52,011 nucleotides of DNA from Psittacicella melopsittaci (GTDB lineage: Bacteria > Pseudomonadota > Gammaproteobacteria > Enterobacterales > Psittacicellaceae): the NCBI RefSeq assembly GCF_003585925.1, contig NZ_NRJH01000041.1, positions 1-52,011 on the forward strand. The letters are read 5' to 3'. A program made the position numbers and the translations under genes. Position 1 is the first letter of the stretch; every line of letters starts with the position of its first letter. This document shows, piece after piece, positions 9,481 through 18,361 of this stretch. The notes beneath the pieces were generated by a model. That model was not told the DNA's origin and did no database searches. It worked only from the letters and a program-made list of their open reading frames with translations.

Positions 9481-10128
9481 CTACCAGTATTTATTAACTT
9501 CTTCGCGAATAGCTAAAGCAGTTTGTTCTCCTCCCTCTTTGGCTAAAGCACGCCCTGCAATGAAGGCTTTAGCTTTAATGCCTTGGAATAAATGAATATC
9601 CTCAGGTACGATACCACCAGTAATTGAAAGGTCTAAGCCTAAGTCAGAAAGAGCACGCATTTTAACTAGATCTTCTTCTTCCCAACCGCGTCCTGCTAGT
9701 TCAGCATCACGTGAACGGTGGTAAATAGCTTGTTTAATACCTAGGTCTACCCAAGCTTTAGCATCTTCATAAGTCCAGTTACCATAAATTTCGATTTGAA
9801 TTTCACGACCAAACTCATCTGCTACTTTTTTACAAGCTGCAATAGTTGCAATGTGTGCAGCTGCAGATACAGTTAACCAATCCGCACCAGCTTTAAAAGC
9901 CATTTCTGCTAAAATTTTTCCGCCGTCAGTTGTTTTTAAATCACAAGCGAGAATATGATCTGGATATTCTTTACGTAAAACTTCAACCGCTTTCATCCCT
10001 TCGGCAAAAGCAAGAATCGTTCCAACTTCAATAATATCAACAAAAGTTGATACTTTTTTTGCTGTATCTAAAGCTGTCTCTAAGTTTAAAGAATCTAAGG
10101 CAATTTGTAATAAAGGTTTTTGACTCAT
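9481..10128 (-). CDS. ulaD: 3-keto-L-gulonate-6-phosphate decarboxylase
   Basis: Decarboxylates 3-keto-L-gulonate 6-phosphate to L-xylulose 5-phosphate. It is a 215-residue TIM barrel of the orotidine-decarboxylase suprafamily. VDIIEVGTILAFAEG, the active-site DLKTTDGGKIL (aspartate and lysine motif), YHRSRDAELAGRGW and the phosphate-binding TGGIVPED and FIAGRA are all present. The ATG at 10128 is chosen because GGAG sits 7 bases upstream; an in-frame GTG four codons earlier has no such site. Its stop TAG forms part of the ulaE ribosome-binding site. Confidence 0.93.
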   Translation of the reverse strand: MSQKPLLQIALDSLNLETALDTAKKVSTFVDIIEVGTILAFAEGMKAVEVLRKEYPDHILACDLKTTDGGKILAEMAFKAGADWLTVSAAAHIATIAACKKVADEFGREIQIEIYGNWTYEDAKAWVDLGIKQAIYHRSRDAELAGRGWEEEDLVKMRALSDLGLDLSITGGIVPEDIHLFQGIKAKAFIAGRALAKEGGEQTALAIREEVNKYW

Positions 10129-10145
10129 TTTATGCTCCACTTTTT

Positions 10146-10619
10146 TTAAACATTGCCATAAGTTTCTACAACTTTAAGCACTTCTTCTACACTTGTACAA
10201 TTACGGAAACGAGATAAATCTACTCCGTCTTCAGAATCTTCGTCATCAATAATTTGCATTAACTGCGTTAAAGCATAACCATGACTTGTTGCATCTGCAC
10301 CTGCTAAAGTAAAAAATACATCTGCTTGTGAGCCGTCGGAAAACTCTACAGGTTCAGATAAGGTTACAATCGCAAAGGCAGTAAAGTTTACCCCATCTTC
10401 AGGACGAGCATGAGGCATGGCTAAGCCTGGACAAAGAATAAAATAAGGTCCTAATTCATTTACACTTTTTACAATCGTTTGGTAATACTGCGGAGTGATT
10501 GCTCCTGATTTTTCAAGAAGATCAGTACCAATTTTTACCGCTTGTTCCCAAGTCGCTGCAGATTGATTTAACAATACCGAATTGTTTTCAATTAGTGAAT
10601 CACGTAAATTTACAGTCAT
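10146..10619 (-). CDS. ulaC: PTS ascorbate EIIA component
   Basis: Cytosolic phosphocarrier that passes phosphate from HPr to the EIIB domain of the ascorbate permease. It has 157 residues of the mannitol/fructose EIIA type, and the phosphorylated histidine lies in LAMPHARPEDGV. The start MTVNLRDSL at 10619 is preferred because AAAGGA lies 6 bases upstream and the length then matches E. coli UlaC (154). The upstream in-frame extension runs into an intergenic hairpin. It is second in the operon. Confidence 0.92.
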   Translation of the reverse strand: MTVNLRDSLIENNSVLLNQSAATWEQAVKIGTDLLEKSGAITPQYYQTIVKSVNELGPYFILCPGLAMPHARPEDGVNFTAFAIVTLSEPVEFSDGSQADVFFTLAGADATSHGYALTQLMQIIDDEDSEDGVDLSRFRNCTSVEEVLKVVETYGNV

Positions 10620-10641
10620 AAGGTATCCTTTTGTAAAGTGC

Positions 10642-10665
10642 CTAGGGGAGAGCAAGCTCCCCTAG
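10642..10665 (-). other. GC-rich intercistronic hairpin between ulaA(B) and ulaC
   Basis: CTAGGGGAG pairs perfectly with CTCCCCTAG around a 6-base loop, just past the ulaA stop. No T run follows on the minus strand, so it is probably not a terminator. It may act as an mRNA processing or stability element that keeps the permease message more abundant than the enzyme message; this role is inferred. Confidence 0.6.
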
Positions 10666-10671
10666 TTACAA

Positions 10672-12468
10672 TTATTTATTTTGAAACTTCTTGATTAAAG
10701 CGATTAACTCGTCACCAAAACTTGCAGGATTTAACATGTTTTGTACACCAAGTACCGCTTTACTATCAGGAACTTCCATCTCAGATGAAAGGTGTTTAGA
10801 ACTTACAATAATATCGGTATTTTGCAGTTTAGATTTATAGTCAGAAATTGCACACGAATCCATTACATTTGGAATGCCGCGTTTGTCAAGGTAAGCTTTG
10901 ATTTTCATTTTTAACATCATTGATGAACCTTGACCATTACCACATACTGCAAGAATACGGATAGGTTTAACTTTCTCTAAGCTTGGATTTTGCTCTTGAT
11001 TTTGATCTTGAGCTTCAGCTACAACTTCTTCTTCCTCTTCTAAGCCATAACCGTCTAACTGATCAAGAGTTAAACCTTTTTCAGCCGCAAGAGCTTCAGC
11101 AGCTCTGAGGTTACGTGAAGCATAGAACATGTACACTAATGCAGCAATAACAATAACCCAGAAGAAGAGTTTGCTAATTGATAAGCCTTGGAAGATTACC
11201 GGGAATACTAGAGCCCAGTCTGCCATGCCCATCCAAGCATTGAATTTAACTCCATATTCAGAAATTAAGTGAATAGCCCATGCTGAACCTAATACTTCGA
11301 TTAGACCGAAAGTGAAACAGCATACAATTACCGCTTTCCAACCCCCGAATTTATTAGCAAATACCCCAATTGTTGCATTCGAGAAGAACATTGGAATAAA
11401 GCCAGGGATAACAAGAATTGGCGCATTAATTAAGAATAGAATACCTACAGCAATAAATTGACCGATAGCACCCCAAATAAAACCAAACACCATTGCATTT
11501 GGAGAGTAAGCATAGATAGCCGCACAGTCAATTGCTAATACTGCGTTAGGAATAATTCTTTCTGAAATACCTTTAAATGCTTCAGATAATTCAGCAACGA
11601 ACATACGTACGCCCATTACAATCACTTGGATTGCAACTGCGAATTTAAGACCAGTTTCAAAAATGTAAATGATCCAGTTGGTTTTTCCTGCCATTTCTTG
11701 CAGACGATCAATACCAAATGATAGAAGGATAATACCGAAGAACACAGTCATTACTAAGGTAGTTGCCGAAATACTATCATGGAATACATTTAACCAACGT
11801 GGTAGTTTTAAATTATCTACTGTATTTTCAGGATCACCTACTTTAGGTGCTACTTTAACAGCGATATATGAAGCTACTTGCTGTTGGTGACCAATCGAGA
11901 ATCCAGCTCCGCCTGTTACTGCTTGCGTAGGCTTATACATGATATTTGAGGAGATAGCCCAATATAAAGCAATAAGTACCGAACTATAGATAATTGACTC
12001 TACCATTGACGTACCCATAGCAAAGTAGAATACTACTACTAAGCCCGCTTGTTGGAACATAATGTGTCCCGTAAGCATAATTGTACGGATACCAGTAAAG
12101 CGTCTAAATGCTACAAGGAGAATATTAATCCCTAAAGCAATTAATACGGTATAACCAACCCATGAATAGTCATCACCCATGGCATCCATGGTCGCTATTA
12201 AAGTGGTGTAAGGGTCAATTACCGAACCTTCGAGATTGTGGTATTCAGATAACTTTTCAATAACAGGTTTAAAACTCTGAGTTAAAGCACCTGCACCTAA
12301 TTGTACTAACATAAAACCAACGATGGTTTTAATTGTACCTTTGATAATTGTCGTTACATCTTTACGCAAGAGAATGTAACCAATCATCGTTACTAAACCG
12401 AGTAGTAACGGCGCTTTGGTCATTACTTGGTTATAAAAGATGTAGAAAATATTAAATAGAAAGTCCAT
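10672..12468 (-). CDS. ulaA: PTS ascorbate permease, fused EIIC-EIIB (UlaA-UlaB)
   Basis: Imports L-ascorbate with phosphorylation to L-ascorbate 6-phosphate. The 598 residues hold an EIIC membrane domain of about 465 residues with ten or more helices, an acidic/glutamine linker at about 475-500, and a C-terminal EIIB domain (about 501-598). The EIIB phosphorylation loop is [10 protein letters not shown] with Cys509. In E. coli EIIC and EIIB are separate genes (ulaA, ulaB); here they are one protein, which explains the absence of a separate ulaB. GAGG precedes the ATG. It is first in the operon and faces ulaR across 600 bp. Confidence 0.94.
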   Translation of the reverse strand: MDFLFNIFYIFYNQVMTKAPLLLGLVTMIGYILLRKDVTTIIKGTIKTIVGFMLVQLGAGALTQSFKPVIEKLSEYHNLEGSVIDPYTTLIATMDAMGDDYSWVGYTVLIALGINILLVAFRRFTGIRTIMLTGHIMFQQAGLVVVFYFAMGTSMVESIIYSSVLIALYWAISSNIMYKPTQAVTGGAGFSIGHQQQVASYIAVKVAPKVGDPENTVDNLKLPRWLNVFHDSISATTLVMTVFFGIILLSFGIDRLQEMAGKTNWIIYIFETGLKFAVAIQVIVMGVRMFVAELSEAFKGISERIIPNAVLAIDCAAIYAYSPNAMVFGFIWGAIGQFIAVGILFLINAPILVIPGFIPMFFSNATIGVFANKFGGWKAVIVCCFTFGLIEVLGSAWAIHLISEYGVKFNAWMGMADWALVFPVIFQGLSISKLFFWVIVIAALVYMFYASRNLRAAEALAAEKGLTLDQLDGYGLEEEEEVVAEAQDQNQEQNPSLEKVKPIRILAVCGNGQGSSMMLKMKIKAYLDKRGIPNVMDSCAISDYKSKLQNTDIIVSSKHLSSEMEVPDSKAVLGVQNMLNPASFGDELIALIKKFQNK

Positions 12469-12514
12469 ATGCTTTCCTCATTAATCCATAATATTAATGC
12501 ACTAAGTAAATCCT

Positions 12515-12535
12515 CTCTAAAAACACAGCTCTTTA
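12515..12535. promoter_or_regulatory. Candidate UlaR operator, ulaA side
   Basis: CTCTAAAAACACAGCTCTTTA differs at one base of 21 from the copy near ulaR. It lies 47 bp before the ulaA start codon, where a repressor would cover the leader or promoter. Confidence 0.5.
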
Positions 12536-12960
12536 ATATAGATGGAAAAATATCCTTGAACTTCTCTCTACATAATATGGATTTTAGTGACAAGTTTAAG
12601 CCCTATTTTAGAAAATTTTCGAAAAGTGTGACTCATGACCACTTTTTTTAAGAAAAATAGATTTTAAACGATCATTTTTACCCTTCATTTTCAATAGTTA
12701 TCAGTAAAATTGTCAAATTATCAAAAGTAATCACCATTTAGTTGATAACTTTTGATTTTATAAAAAATATTCTCTATTTTTTGGCAAAAAATAAATAAAA
12801 AGGGACAAAAAAGGGGTAATTTTAACCTAAAACTACCCTGTAATTATCAATTCCCTTACAAAATACTCAGAAATAAACGGTCAAATGTCACACTTTTCAA
12901 AAAAAGTTAAAAAATTTATTTGTGTTGATTTTTAGGCATTTTAATTCTAAAGGAAAGTTT

Positions 12961-12982
12961 TTTTGATCTTTTTTGATCAAAA
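12961..12982. promoter_or_regulatory. Palindrome shared with the tre region
   Basis: TTTTGATC and GATCAAAA form perfect 8-bp arms around six T. Over 20 bp (12963-12982) it matches 29881-29900, upstream of treB and the OppA-type gene, with only two differences. The arm spacing does not fit the usual CRP (N6) or FNR (N4) layouts, so the factor is unknown. Confidence 0.45.
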
Positions 12983-13034
12983 CGGCATTTGCCCCACTTT
13001 TAATATTTAGTAATTACGGTATCATATACATGAC

Positions 13035-13055
13035 CTCTAAAAACACATCTCTTTA
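13035..13055. promoter_or_regulatory. Candidate UlaR operator, ulaR side
   Basis: CTCTAAAAACACATCTCTTTA is the second copy of the 21-bp repeat and ends 13 bases before the ulaR start codon. Such a position would allow autorepression of ulaR-ulaG. Confidence 0.5.
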
Positions 13056-13068
13056 CCCTAGTTAAATA

Positions 13069-13851
13069 ATGAATACAGAGTTAATTAATAAAAACTTTAA
13101 ATATGAAAACCTTCTCGAAGAACTAAGAGTGCGTAAAGTAATGTCCGTAGCTCAAGTTGCAGAGTACTTAGGAATTTCAGAAATTACCGCACGACGTTAC
13201 ATTAAGGCCTTAGATTACGAAGGAAGATTAAAAAAAGTTCGTAATGGTTGTCAATGTATTCAGCCTAGTCAACCCAAAGGTGAGCAAGATTGGAATAGTA
13301 CAAATGTTGTAGAAGCAAGCAATTACGATGAAAAACGAAGAATTGCTCGCGCTGCGGCTAACTTATGTAAAGACGGAGACTCAATTATTATTAATTGCGG
13401 CTCTACAGCATTTTTACTAGGAGAAGAAATTTGTAATCGCGATATTACTGTGGTGACAAATTACTTACCTCTCCTCAATCGTTTAATTGAAAAACACCGT
13501 GGGAACACTGTGGTTATAGGTGGACAATATTATCCAGAACGTAATCTTTTTATAACCAATGAAGTTTCGCAAAACTTGCATTATGCTGCTAAGTTTATGT
13601 TTACGAGCGGTTCAGGTTTAACTGAGCAAGGTCTCTTTAAAAACGACTTAATTTCATTATTGGCGGAGCAAAAATTAATTTCTCAAGTTGAAACTTTAGT
13701 TTGTTTGGTTGATTCAGACAAAGTAGGGCAACGCGTGGGTTCTTTATTTGCTTCACCTAAGAACTTTAAAATCGTTATTACAGGACGCCAAGCTAATAAA
13801 CGTATAGTTGCAGCCTTGCAAGAACAAGGAATTATCGTTATTTTAGTGTAA
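13069..13851 (+). CDS. ulaR: DeoR-family regulator of ascorbate use
   Basis: Transcription regulator, probably a repressor released by L-ascorbate 6-phosphate as in E. coli UlaR. The 260 residues have an N-terminal helix-turn-helix (about 15-60, with [20 protein letters not shown]) and a C-terminal sugar-phosphate sensor domain (from about residue 80; [26 protein letters not shown], then VDSDKVG). It is 10 bases upstream of ulaG on the same strand and divergent from ulaA, the arrangement expected for a local regulator. No strong ribosome-binding site precedes the ATG. Confidence 0.88.
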   Translation: MNTELINKNFKYENLLEELRVRKVMSVAQVAEYLGISEITARRYIKALDYEGRLKKVRNGCQCIQPSQPKGEQDWNSTNVVEASNYDEKRRIARAAANLCKDGDSIIINCGSTAFLLGEEICNRDITVVTNYLPLLNRLIEKHRGNTVVIGGQYYPERNLFITNEVSQNLHYAAKFMFTSGSGLTEQGLFKNDLISLLAEQKLISQVETLVCLVDSDKVGQRVGSLFASPKNFKIVITGRQANKRIVAALQEQGIIVILV

Positions 13852-13861
13852 AGGAAAAATT

Positions 13862-14929
13862 ATGAGTAAAGTTAATGAGATCACACGTGAGTCATGGATT
13901 CTTTCTACTTTCCCAGAGTGGGGTACTTGGTTAAATGAACAAATCGAAGATGAAAAGGTTCAACCTAACTCATTTACCATGTGGTGGCTAGGCTGTGTTG
14001 GAATTTGGTTAAAAACAGAAGGTAATACAAATATTTGTGTTGACTTCTGGTGTGGTACAGGTAAACGTTCAACCCGTAACCCATTCATGAAAAAACAACA
14101 CCAAATGATGCGTATGGGTGGGGTAAGAGCGTTACAACCTAACTTAAGAACGGCTATTTTCCCTCTTGATCCATTTGCGATTAAAGAAGTTGACGCTATT
14201 ATGGCAACTCACGATCACGCAGACCATATTGATGTTAACGTAGCAGCGGCAGTAATTCAAAACTGTGGTCCTCATGTTAAATTCATTGGTCCTAAAGCTT
14301 GCGTGAAATTATGGACTAGCTGGGGTGTACCAGAAGATAGATGTATTGTAGCTAAAGTAGGTGATACTATTGAAGTTGGTGATGTGAAAATTAAAGTATT
14401 AGATGCTTTCGATCGTACAGCTTTAGTAACCTTACCACAAGGCGTATCTTCAACAGATAAAGCTATCTTAGATCAAATGGATGATCGTGCAGTTAACTAC
14501 CTATTTGAAACTACAGGTGGAAACATCTATCACTCAGGTGACTCGCACTACTCGAATTACTATGCTAAACATGGTAATGAACACCATATTGACGTTGCTT
14601 TAATGGCATATGGTGAAAACCCACGTGGGGTAACTGATAAGTTAACAGCATCAGATGTATTAAGAGCTGCTGAATGTTTACGTACTGAAGTAGTAATTCC
14701 AGTTCACCACGACATCTGGTCTAACTTCCAATCAGATCCACGTGAAATTGAAGAACTCTGGTTACTCAAAAAAGAACGTCTACAATGGAAATTCCATCCA
14801 TTCTTCTGGCAAGTAGGTGGCAAATTCACCTTCCCAGCTGATCGTGATCGTATCCATTATCAACACTATCGTGGTTTTGACGACATCTTTACTGATGAGC
14901 CGGAACTTCCATATAAAAGCTTCCTATAA
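13862..14929 (+). CDS. ulaG: L-ascorbate-6-phosphate lactonase
   Basis: Hydrolyses L-ascorbate 6-phosphate to 3-keto-L-gulonate 6-phosphate, the first intracellular step. It is a 355-residue metallo-beta-lactamase-fold enzyme of the same length as E. coli UlaG. The metal-binding HDHADHID lies at about 117-124. Further ligands lie in YHSGDSHYS and [15 protein letters not shown] precedes the ATG. It follows ulaR by 10 bases, so regulator and lactonase share a transcript, and a strong terminator follows. Confidence 0.95.
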   Translation: MSKVNEITRESWILSTFPEWGTWLNEQIEDEKVQPNSFTMWWLGCVGIWLKTEGNTNICVDFWCGTGKRSTRNPFMKKQHQMMRMGGVRALQPNLRTAIFPLDPFAIKEVDAIMATHDHADHIDVNVAAAVIQNCGPHVKFIGPKACVKLWTSWGVPEDRCIVAKVGDTIEVGDVKIKVLDAFDRTALVTLPQGVSSTDKAILDQMDDRAVNYLFETTGGNIYHSGDSHYSNYYAKHGNEHHIDVALMAYGENPRGVTDKLTASDVLRAAECLRTEVVIPVHHDIWSNFQSDPREIEELWLLKKERLQWKFHPFFWQVGGKFTFPADRDRIHYQHYRGFDDIFTDEPELPYKSFL

Positions 14930-14940
14930 ACTAGACATCA

Positions 14941-14968
14941 AAGCTTCCTGGACTCAGGAAGCTTTTTT
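14941..14968 (+). terminator. Terminator of ulaR-ulaG
   Basis: AAGCTTCCTG pairs perfectly with CAGGAAGCTT around a 4-base loop and is followed by six T. It begins 12 bases after the ulaG stop. Confidence 0.9.
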
Positions 14969-15050
14969 GTGAGCAAAAAAATATGCAAAAGGTAAGAAAA
15001 AAATATAAAATATATGATATTTTTTATTTTTGATACAAGGTAAATTATCT

Positions 15051-15347
15051 ATGTTTAATAATTTATTTGAAAAAGCATCTAGTATTGTTAATGCTGCTAA
15101 AGATTTAAAAGATTTAGATTTAAATAACCCTTCTCAGCTTTTAGATCAAATTAAAAGCTTAGATTTCGATACAGCTAAAGAAAAATTACAAAGCATTATC
15201 CCTGCTTTACCTATTACTAAAGAGCAAATTACTTCTCTTTTAGATAAACTATCTCAAGCTACAGCTAATAATGAAACTATTCACGAAGTAGTAGAAAAAT
15301 TAAAATCATTATTATCTGCAACTATTACGCCAAAAGATCAAGCATAA
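15051..15347 (+). CDS. Small helical protein of unknown function
   Basis: I do not recognise this 98-residue protein. It starts at the ATG at 15051, which follows an AAGG; an in-frame TTG seven codons earlier lacks a site. It has no signal peptide or membrane helix. It is rich in Leu, Lys, Asp and Ser and reads as a chain of amphipathic helices (for instance AAKDLKDLDLNNPSQLLDQI), loosely recalling small soluble or phasin-like proteins. It has its own terminator on both sides, so it is probably a single-gene unit. Codon use resembles its neighbours. No function is offered. Confidence 0.65.
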   Translation: MFNNLFEKASSIVNAAKDLKDLDLNNPSQLLDQIKSLDFDTAKEKLQSIIPALPITKEQITSLLDKLSQATANNETIHEVVEKLKSLLSATITPKDQA

Positions 15348-15350
15348 AAT

Positions 15351-15380
15351 AAAACCTGGAAACAAGTTTCCAGGTTTTAT
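15351..15380. terminator. Bidirectional terminator
   Basis: AAAACCTGGAAAC pairs with GTTTCCAGGTTTT, a perfect 13-bp stem with a 2-base spacer. It lies between the convergent small-protein gene and the loiP-like gene and serves both. Confidence 0.9.
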
Positions 15381-15383
15381 TTA

Positions 15384-16163
15384 TTATTTTCTCTTAGCTA
15401 TAGCTTGCTGATAGAGTTTAAGCGCCTCAGGTAAGTTGTCTTGTAAAACTTTAAATCTTTGTGAATAAGAAGGGTGAGTCGATAAAATCGAGTTAGAAGT
15501 ATCACCACCTGAGTAGGCTTCCATTTTTTTCCAGAGAGTAATAGCATTTTCAGGATTGTAACCTGCTTTAGCCATTAAAAATAAACCTTGCACATCGGCT
15601 TCGGTTTCGTTGGCACGACTAAAAGGCTTCATAACCCCTAAATCGGCAAGCGTAATAGCTGTTTGCCCTACGGCAGTACTTTGCGTAGCTACAGCTGCAG
15701 CTTGAGATGCCCCTACTACTAAAAGTTGTTGCCCTATACGTTGCTTAGTATGTTCTAAGAGAGCATGGGTCATTTCATGTCCCATAATTGCCGCTATTTC
15801 ATCATTATTTAATTTAAGCTCTTCCACTAGTCCAGTATAGAAAACAATGCGTCCCCCTGGAAGAACATAAGCATTTAGAACTTTTTGTCTTAATACTGTT
15901 AGTTGCCACTGAAAAGCTACTCCAGTTTTATTTTCTTGATCGGCAATTGGGCGTAAGCGATTATATACCGCGAGAATACGATAATAGGTCTGTGATGAAG
16001 TATCTATGCTTTGTTTTTCTTGCTCACGTACTTGAGCATAACTTTGGGCTGAAATTTTATCTAATTGCTCGGTATTGTAACCTGCGAGTTCGGCTACCGA
16101 GGCACAACCCCAAAGTAGACTTGTTGCCGCTACCACGGCAATAATCTTTTTTTTCAAATTCAT
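15384..16163 (-). CDS. loiP: M48-family metalloprotease lipoprotein (LoiP/YggG-like)
   Basis: Predicted membrane-anchored zinc protease acting on envelope proteins. Residues 1-20 form a lipoprotein signal with lipobox LLWGC (Cys20). The catalytic motif HEMTH is at about 129-133 inside IAAIMGHEMTHALLEH, and the third zinc ligand is the Glu of ANETEADVQGLFLM. Length (259) is close to E. coli LoiP (252). It stands alone, with a shared terminator at its 3' end and a 501-bp divergent region upstream. BepA and other M48 lipoproteins are alternatives, but this one lacks BepA's TPR tail. Confidence 0.82.
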   Translation of the reverse strand: MNLKKKIIAVVAATSLLWGCASVAELAGYNTEQLDKISAQSYAQVREQEKQSIDTSSQTYYRILAVYNRLRPIADQENKTGVAFQWQLTVLRQKVLNAYVLPGGRIVFYTGLVEELKLNNDEIAAIMGHEMTHALLEHTKQRIGQQLLVVGASQAAAVATQSTAVGQTAITLADLGVMKPFSRANETEADVQGLFLMAKAGYNPENAITLWKKMEAYSGGDTSNSILSTHPSYSQRFKVLQDNLPEALKLYQQAIAKRK

Positions 16164-16251
16164 TTTGGCTTCTCAATAATTAATTATGTTATCTATTTTA
16201 TTTTATCTTTAAAAGAAAATGAATATTTTTTTGCCTTTTAGACTCTAATAG

Positions 16252-16279
16252 TTGACTAAAAATTGTGTGAATTTATACT
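16252..16279 (+). promoter_or_regulatory. Promoter of a candidate small RNA
   Basis: TTGACT and TATACT are separated by 16 bases, close to the sigma-70 consensus. The predicted start is about 16286. No protein gene begins before the terminator at 16446. Confidence 0.5.
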
Positions 16280-16289
16280 TTAAATTCGC

Positions 16290-16299
16290 AAAGTGCGGT
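16290..16299 (+). other. Haemophilus-type DNA uptake signal sequence
   Basis: AAAGTGCGGT followed by an AT-rich tract matches the H. influenzae uptake consensus core AAGTGCGGT. It is the only exact copy of that core that I found in the window, and it lies in an intergenic region, where such words often sit. Confidence 0.5.
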
Positions 16300-16414
16300 T
16301 TTTAGCTTGCTTAATTTAGCTTAATTTTCATGAGTTTATCGATGTTCAAACTCTTATTATATCGTAAAAATGCAACTTAAATCAAAAAATAGCCCGATTT
16401 TTTAGTATAGACTA

Positions 16415-16446
16415 AAAACTCTAAAGTCAGACTTTAGAGTTTTTAA
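16415..16446. terminator. Hairpin terminator in the loiP/asnB divergent region
   Basis: AAAACTCTAAAGT pairs with ACTTTAGAGTTTT around a 3-base loop, with T and A flanks. It lies between two divergent genes, so it must end a transcript other than loiP or asnB. Confidence 0.75.
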
Positions 16447-16518
16447 TAAAAAATTAAGGTATATTTTTATTTTTGTTTAATGGATATAAAAAAGGATTAA
16501 AAAATTTATAATAAAACT

Positions 16519-16546
16519 TTGATTTTAATTTACTTTCATATATAAT
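16519..16546 (+). promoter_or_regulatory. Promoter of asnB
   Basis: TTGATT and TATAAT are separated by 16 bases. The transcript would start near 16553 and carry a leader of about 110 bases. Confidence 0.6.
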
Positions 16547-16664
16547 GAGTTACATAAATAAAAAATAAATTACAACAACAAATAAAGCTTCTATCTATAA
16601 GATACTGCTTTAAAGAAAATGTCCAAATCAACATCAATAATCATCAAATAGGATTTATATAAAT

Positions 16665-18260
16665 ATGTGTGGTTTTGTATATAACTCAGCAACAATGAAA
16701 AACATTGAAGTTTTCCAACAAACTTCATCATTAATTACTCACCGTGGTCCAGATAACTATCAATTTGAAGCTAACAAAAATGGTACTTGGGGCTTCCACC
16801 GTTTATCTATTATGGACTTATCGGCAGCTGGTAACCAACCATTCAAATTCAAAGAAGCAGAAGCTGTATGTAACGGGGAAATCTATAACTTCCACCAAAT
16901 TCGTCGCTTTTTAAGAGAAAAATATACTGAGTATACTTTCACTTCAGATTCTGATTGTGAAATCCTACTTCCTTTATTCTTCTACTTAGGTGCAGATTGC
17001 ATGGTTAAAATGCTTGACGGTGAATTTGCTCTTGTAATTAGCGATGCAGCTTCAGGTACTTTATTAGCAGCTCGTGACCCTATGGGTATTCGTCCATTAT
17101 TCTATGGTTACGATAAAGAAACTGGCAAAATTGCTTTTGCTTCAGAAGCTAAAGGTATACTTCCATACTGCACAGATGTAGCTCCTTTCCCACCAGGTCA
17201 CTACTACCTCAACGGTGAGTTTGTATGCTACAACGATTTATCAAACCCACGTCAAATTTCAACTGATGACTTTGACACAGCAACAAGAAAAATCCGTGAA
17301 CTACTTGAAGCTGCAGTTGATAAACGTTTAGAATCAGATGCTCCAATTGGTTACCTATTATCAGGTGGTCTAGATTCATCTTTAGTATGTGCGATTGCAA
17401 CTAAAAAACTTGGCAAAAAAATCAAAACTTTTGCTGTAGGTATGGACACAGACCCAATTGACTTAAAATATGCTAAAGAAGTAGCTGACTACTTAGGTAC
17501 TGAGCACCACGAAATCATTATGACCAAAGATCAAGTGTTATCTATCCTTGATAAATTAATTTGGCACCTAGAAACATGGGATATTACTACTATTCGTGCT
17601 TCAGTAGGTATGTACTTAATTTGTAAATGGATCCACGAAAACACAGATCTTAAAGTATTATTAACTGGTGAAGTATCAGATGAGCTATTTGGTTATAAAT
17701 ATACTGACTTTGCTCCAACTCCAGCAGCTTTCCAAGCTGAAGCAGCAAAACGTGTAAAAGAACTTTACATGTATGACGTATTACGTGCTGACCGTTGTTT
17801 AGCGGCTAACTCTTTAGAAGCACGTGTACCATTTGCTGATACAGACTTTGTTCAATATGTAATGAGCATTAATCCAGCGTTAAAAATGAACACTTACAAC
17901 AAAGGTAAATACTTATTACGTAAAGCATTTGCTGGTACTGACTACTTACCAGATTCAATCTTAATGCGTGAAAAAGCAGCCTTCTCTGATGCTGTAGGTC
18001 ACTCAATGGTTGATCACTTAAAAGCTTACGCAGAAGAAAAATACACAGATGCAGATTTAGAAGCAGCTAAAACTAAATACCCACACGGTACTCCATTCAC
18101 TAAAGAATCTTTACTATACCGTGAAATCTTTGAAAAACACTTCCCAGGTCAAGCACACTTAATTAAAGACTTCTGGATGCCTAACAAAGAATGGGTTGGT
18201 GCTGAAGTTAACGATCCATCAGCTCGTGTACTGAAAAACTACGGTGATTCAGGTAAATAA
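16665..18260 (+). CDS. asnB: Glutamine-hydrolysing asparagine synthetase B
   Basis: Makes asparagine from aspartate, glutamine and ATP. The 531 residues begin MCGF, so the glutaminase nucleophile Cys2 is exposed after Met removal. The class II amidotransferase domain covers about 1-190 (SLITHRGPDNYQF; AVCNGEIYN). The synthetase domain has the ATP pyrophosphatase loop SGGLDSS at 233-239 and SDELFGYKYTDFAP further on. It is slightly shorter than E. coli AsnB (554). It is monocistronic, with its own promoter and terminator. The codon choice is notably smooth and repetitive, as in well-expressed genes here. Confidence 0.95.
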   Translation: MCGFVYNSATMKNIEVFQQTSSLITHRGPDNYQFEANKNGTWGFHRLSIMDLSAAGNQPFKFKEAEAVCNGEIYNFHQIRRFLREKYTEYTFTSDSDCEILLPLFFYLGADCMVKMLDGEFALVISDAASGTLLAARDPMGIRPLFYGYDKETGKIAFASEAKGILPYCTDVAPFPPGHYYLNGEFVCYNDLSNPRQISTDDFDTATRKIRELLEAAVDKRLESDAPIGYLLSGGLDSSLVCAIATKKLGKKIKTFAVGMDTDPIDLKYAKEVADYLGTEHHEIIMTKDQVLSILDKLIWHLETWDITTIRASVGMYLICKWIHENTDLKVLLTGEVSDELFGYKYTDFAPTPAAFQAEAAKRVKELYMYDVLRADRCLAANSLEARVPFADTDFVQYVMSINPALKMNTYNKGKYLLRKAFAGTDYLPDSILMREKAAFSDAVGHSMVDHLKAYAEEKYTDADLEAAKTKYPHGTPFTKESLLYREIFEKHFPGQAHLIKDFWMPNKEWVGAEVNDPSARVLKNYGDSGK

Positions 18261-18271
18261 TAATTATCCCA

Positions 18272-18304
18272 AAAAAGTACCTTCGTTTGAGGGTACTTTT
18301 TTTA
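18272..18304 (+). terminator. Terminator of asnB
   Basis: AAAAGTACC pairs with GGTACTTTT around a 10-base loop, followed by a run of T. Confidence 0.8.
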
Positions 18305-18321
18305 TGTCCTTAGTTTGCATA

Positions 18322-18356
18322 TAAAAAAAAAGGGAGCTACATGGTTGTAGCTCCTT
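18322..18356 (-). terminator. Terminator of proS
   Basis: On the minus strand GGAGCTAC pairs with GTAGCTCC and is followed by a long T run. It ends 6 bases from the proS stop. Confidence 0.85.
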
Positions 18357-18361
18357 TTGAC

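Larger units (their letters stand above)
12469..13068. promoter_or_regulatory. ulaA/ulaR divergent control region with several paired repeats
   Basis: The region has no gene but is rich in paired motifs. A 21-bp direct repeat lies near each end (12515-12535 and 13035-13055). An inverted pair GAAAAGTGTGAC/GTCACACTTTTC occurs at 12621-12632 and 12887-12898. ATCAAAAGT/ACTTTTGAT lies at 12720-12728 and 12748-12756. TTTTGATC-6-GATCAAAA lies at 12961-12982. Together these look like operators for UlaR and at least one other regulator; in E. coli UlaR represses both ula units and CRP activates them. The sites are seen; the factors are inferred. Confidence 0.6.
16286..16446 (+). ncRNA. Candidate small RNA of about 160 bases
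   Basis: A consensus-like promoter is followed by about 160 bases without an open frame, ending in a strong hairpin with a T tail. The asnB promoter lies beyond the terminator, so this is not the asnB leader. The first bases include the uptake word and a CGCA/TGCG mini-stem. Sequence similarity to a known small RNA was not recognised. The prediction rests on promoter and terminator alone. Confidence 0.35.
16164..16664. other. loiP/asnB divergent region: candidate small RNA, uptake word and asnB promoter
   Basis: No protein gene is supported. The region holds a promoter at 16252-16279, a DNA-uptake word at 16290-16299, a strong hairpin terminator at 16415-16446 and a separate asnB promoter at 16519-16546. 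A 10-codon reading frame at 16619-16651 (MSKSTSIIIK) just before asnB is probably chance. Confidence 0.55.

Noticed and set aside
12961-12982. CRP or FNR site
   Set aside because: CRP needs TGTGA-N6-TCACA and FNR needs TTGAT-N4-ATCAA; here the TTGAT/ATCAA half-sites are 8 bases apart, so neither fits.
16619-16651. Ten-codon leader peptide before asnB
   Set aside because: It has no Asn codons, no clear hairpin-terminator pair follows before asnB, and such short frames are common by chance here.
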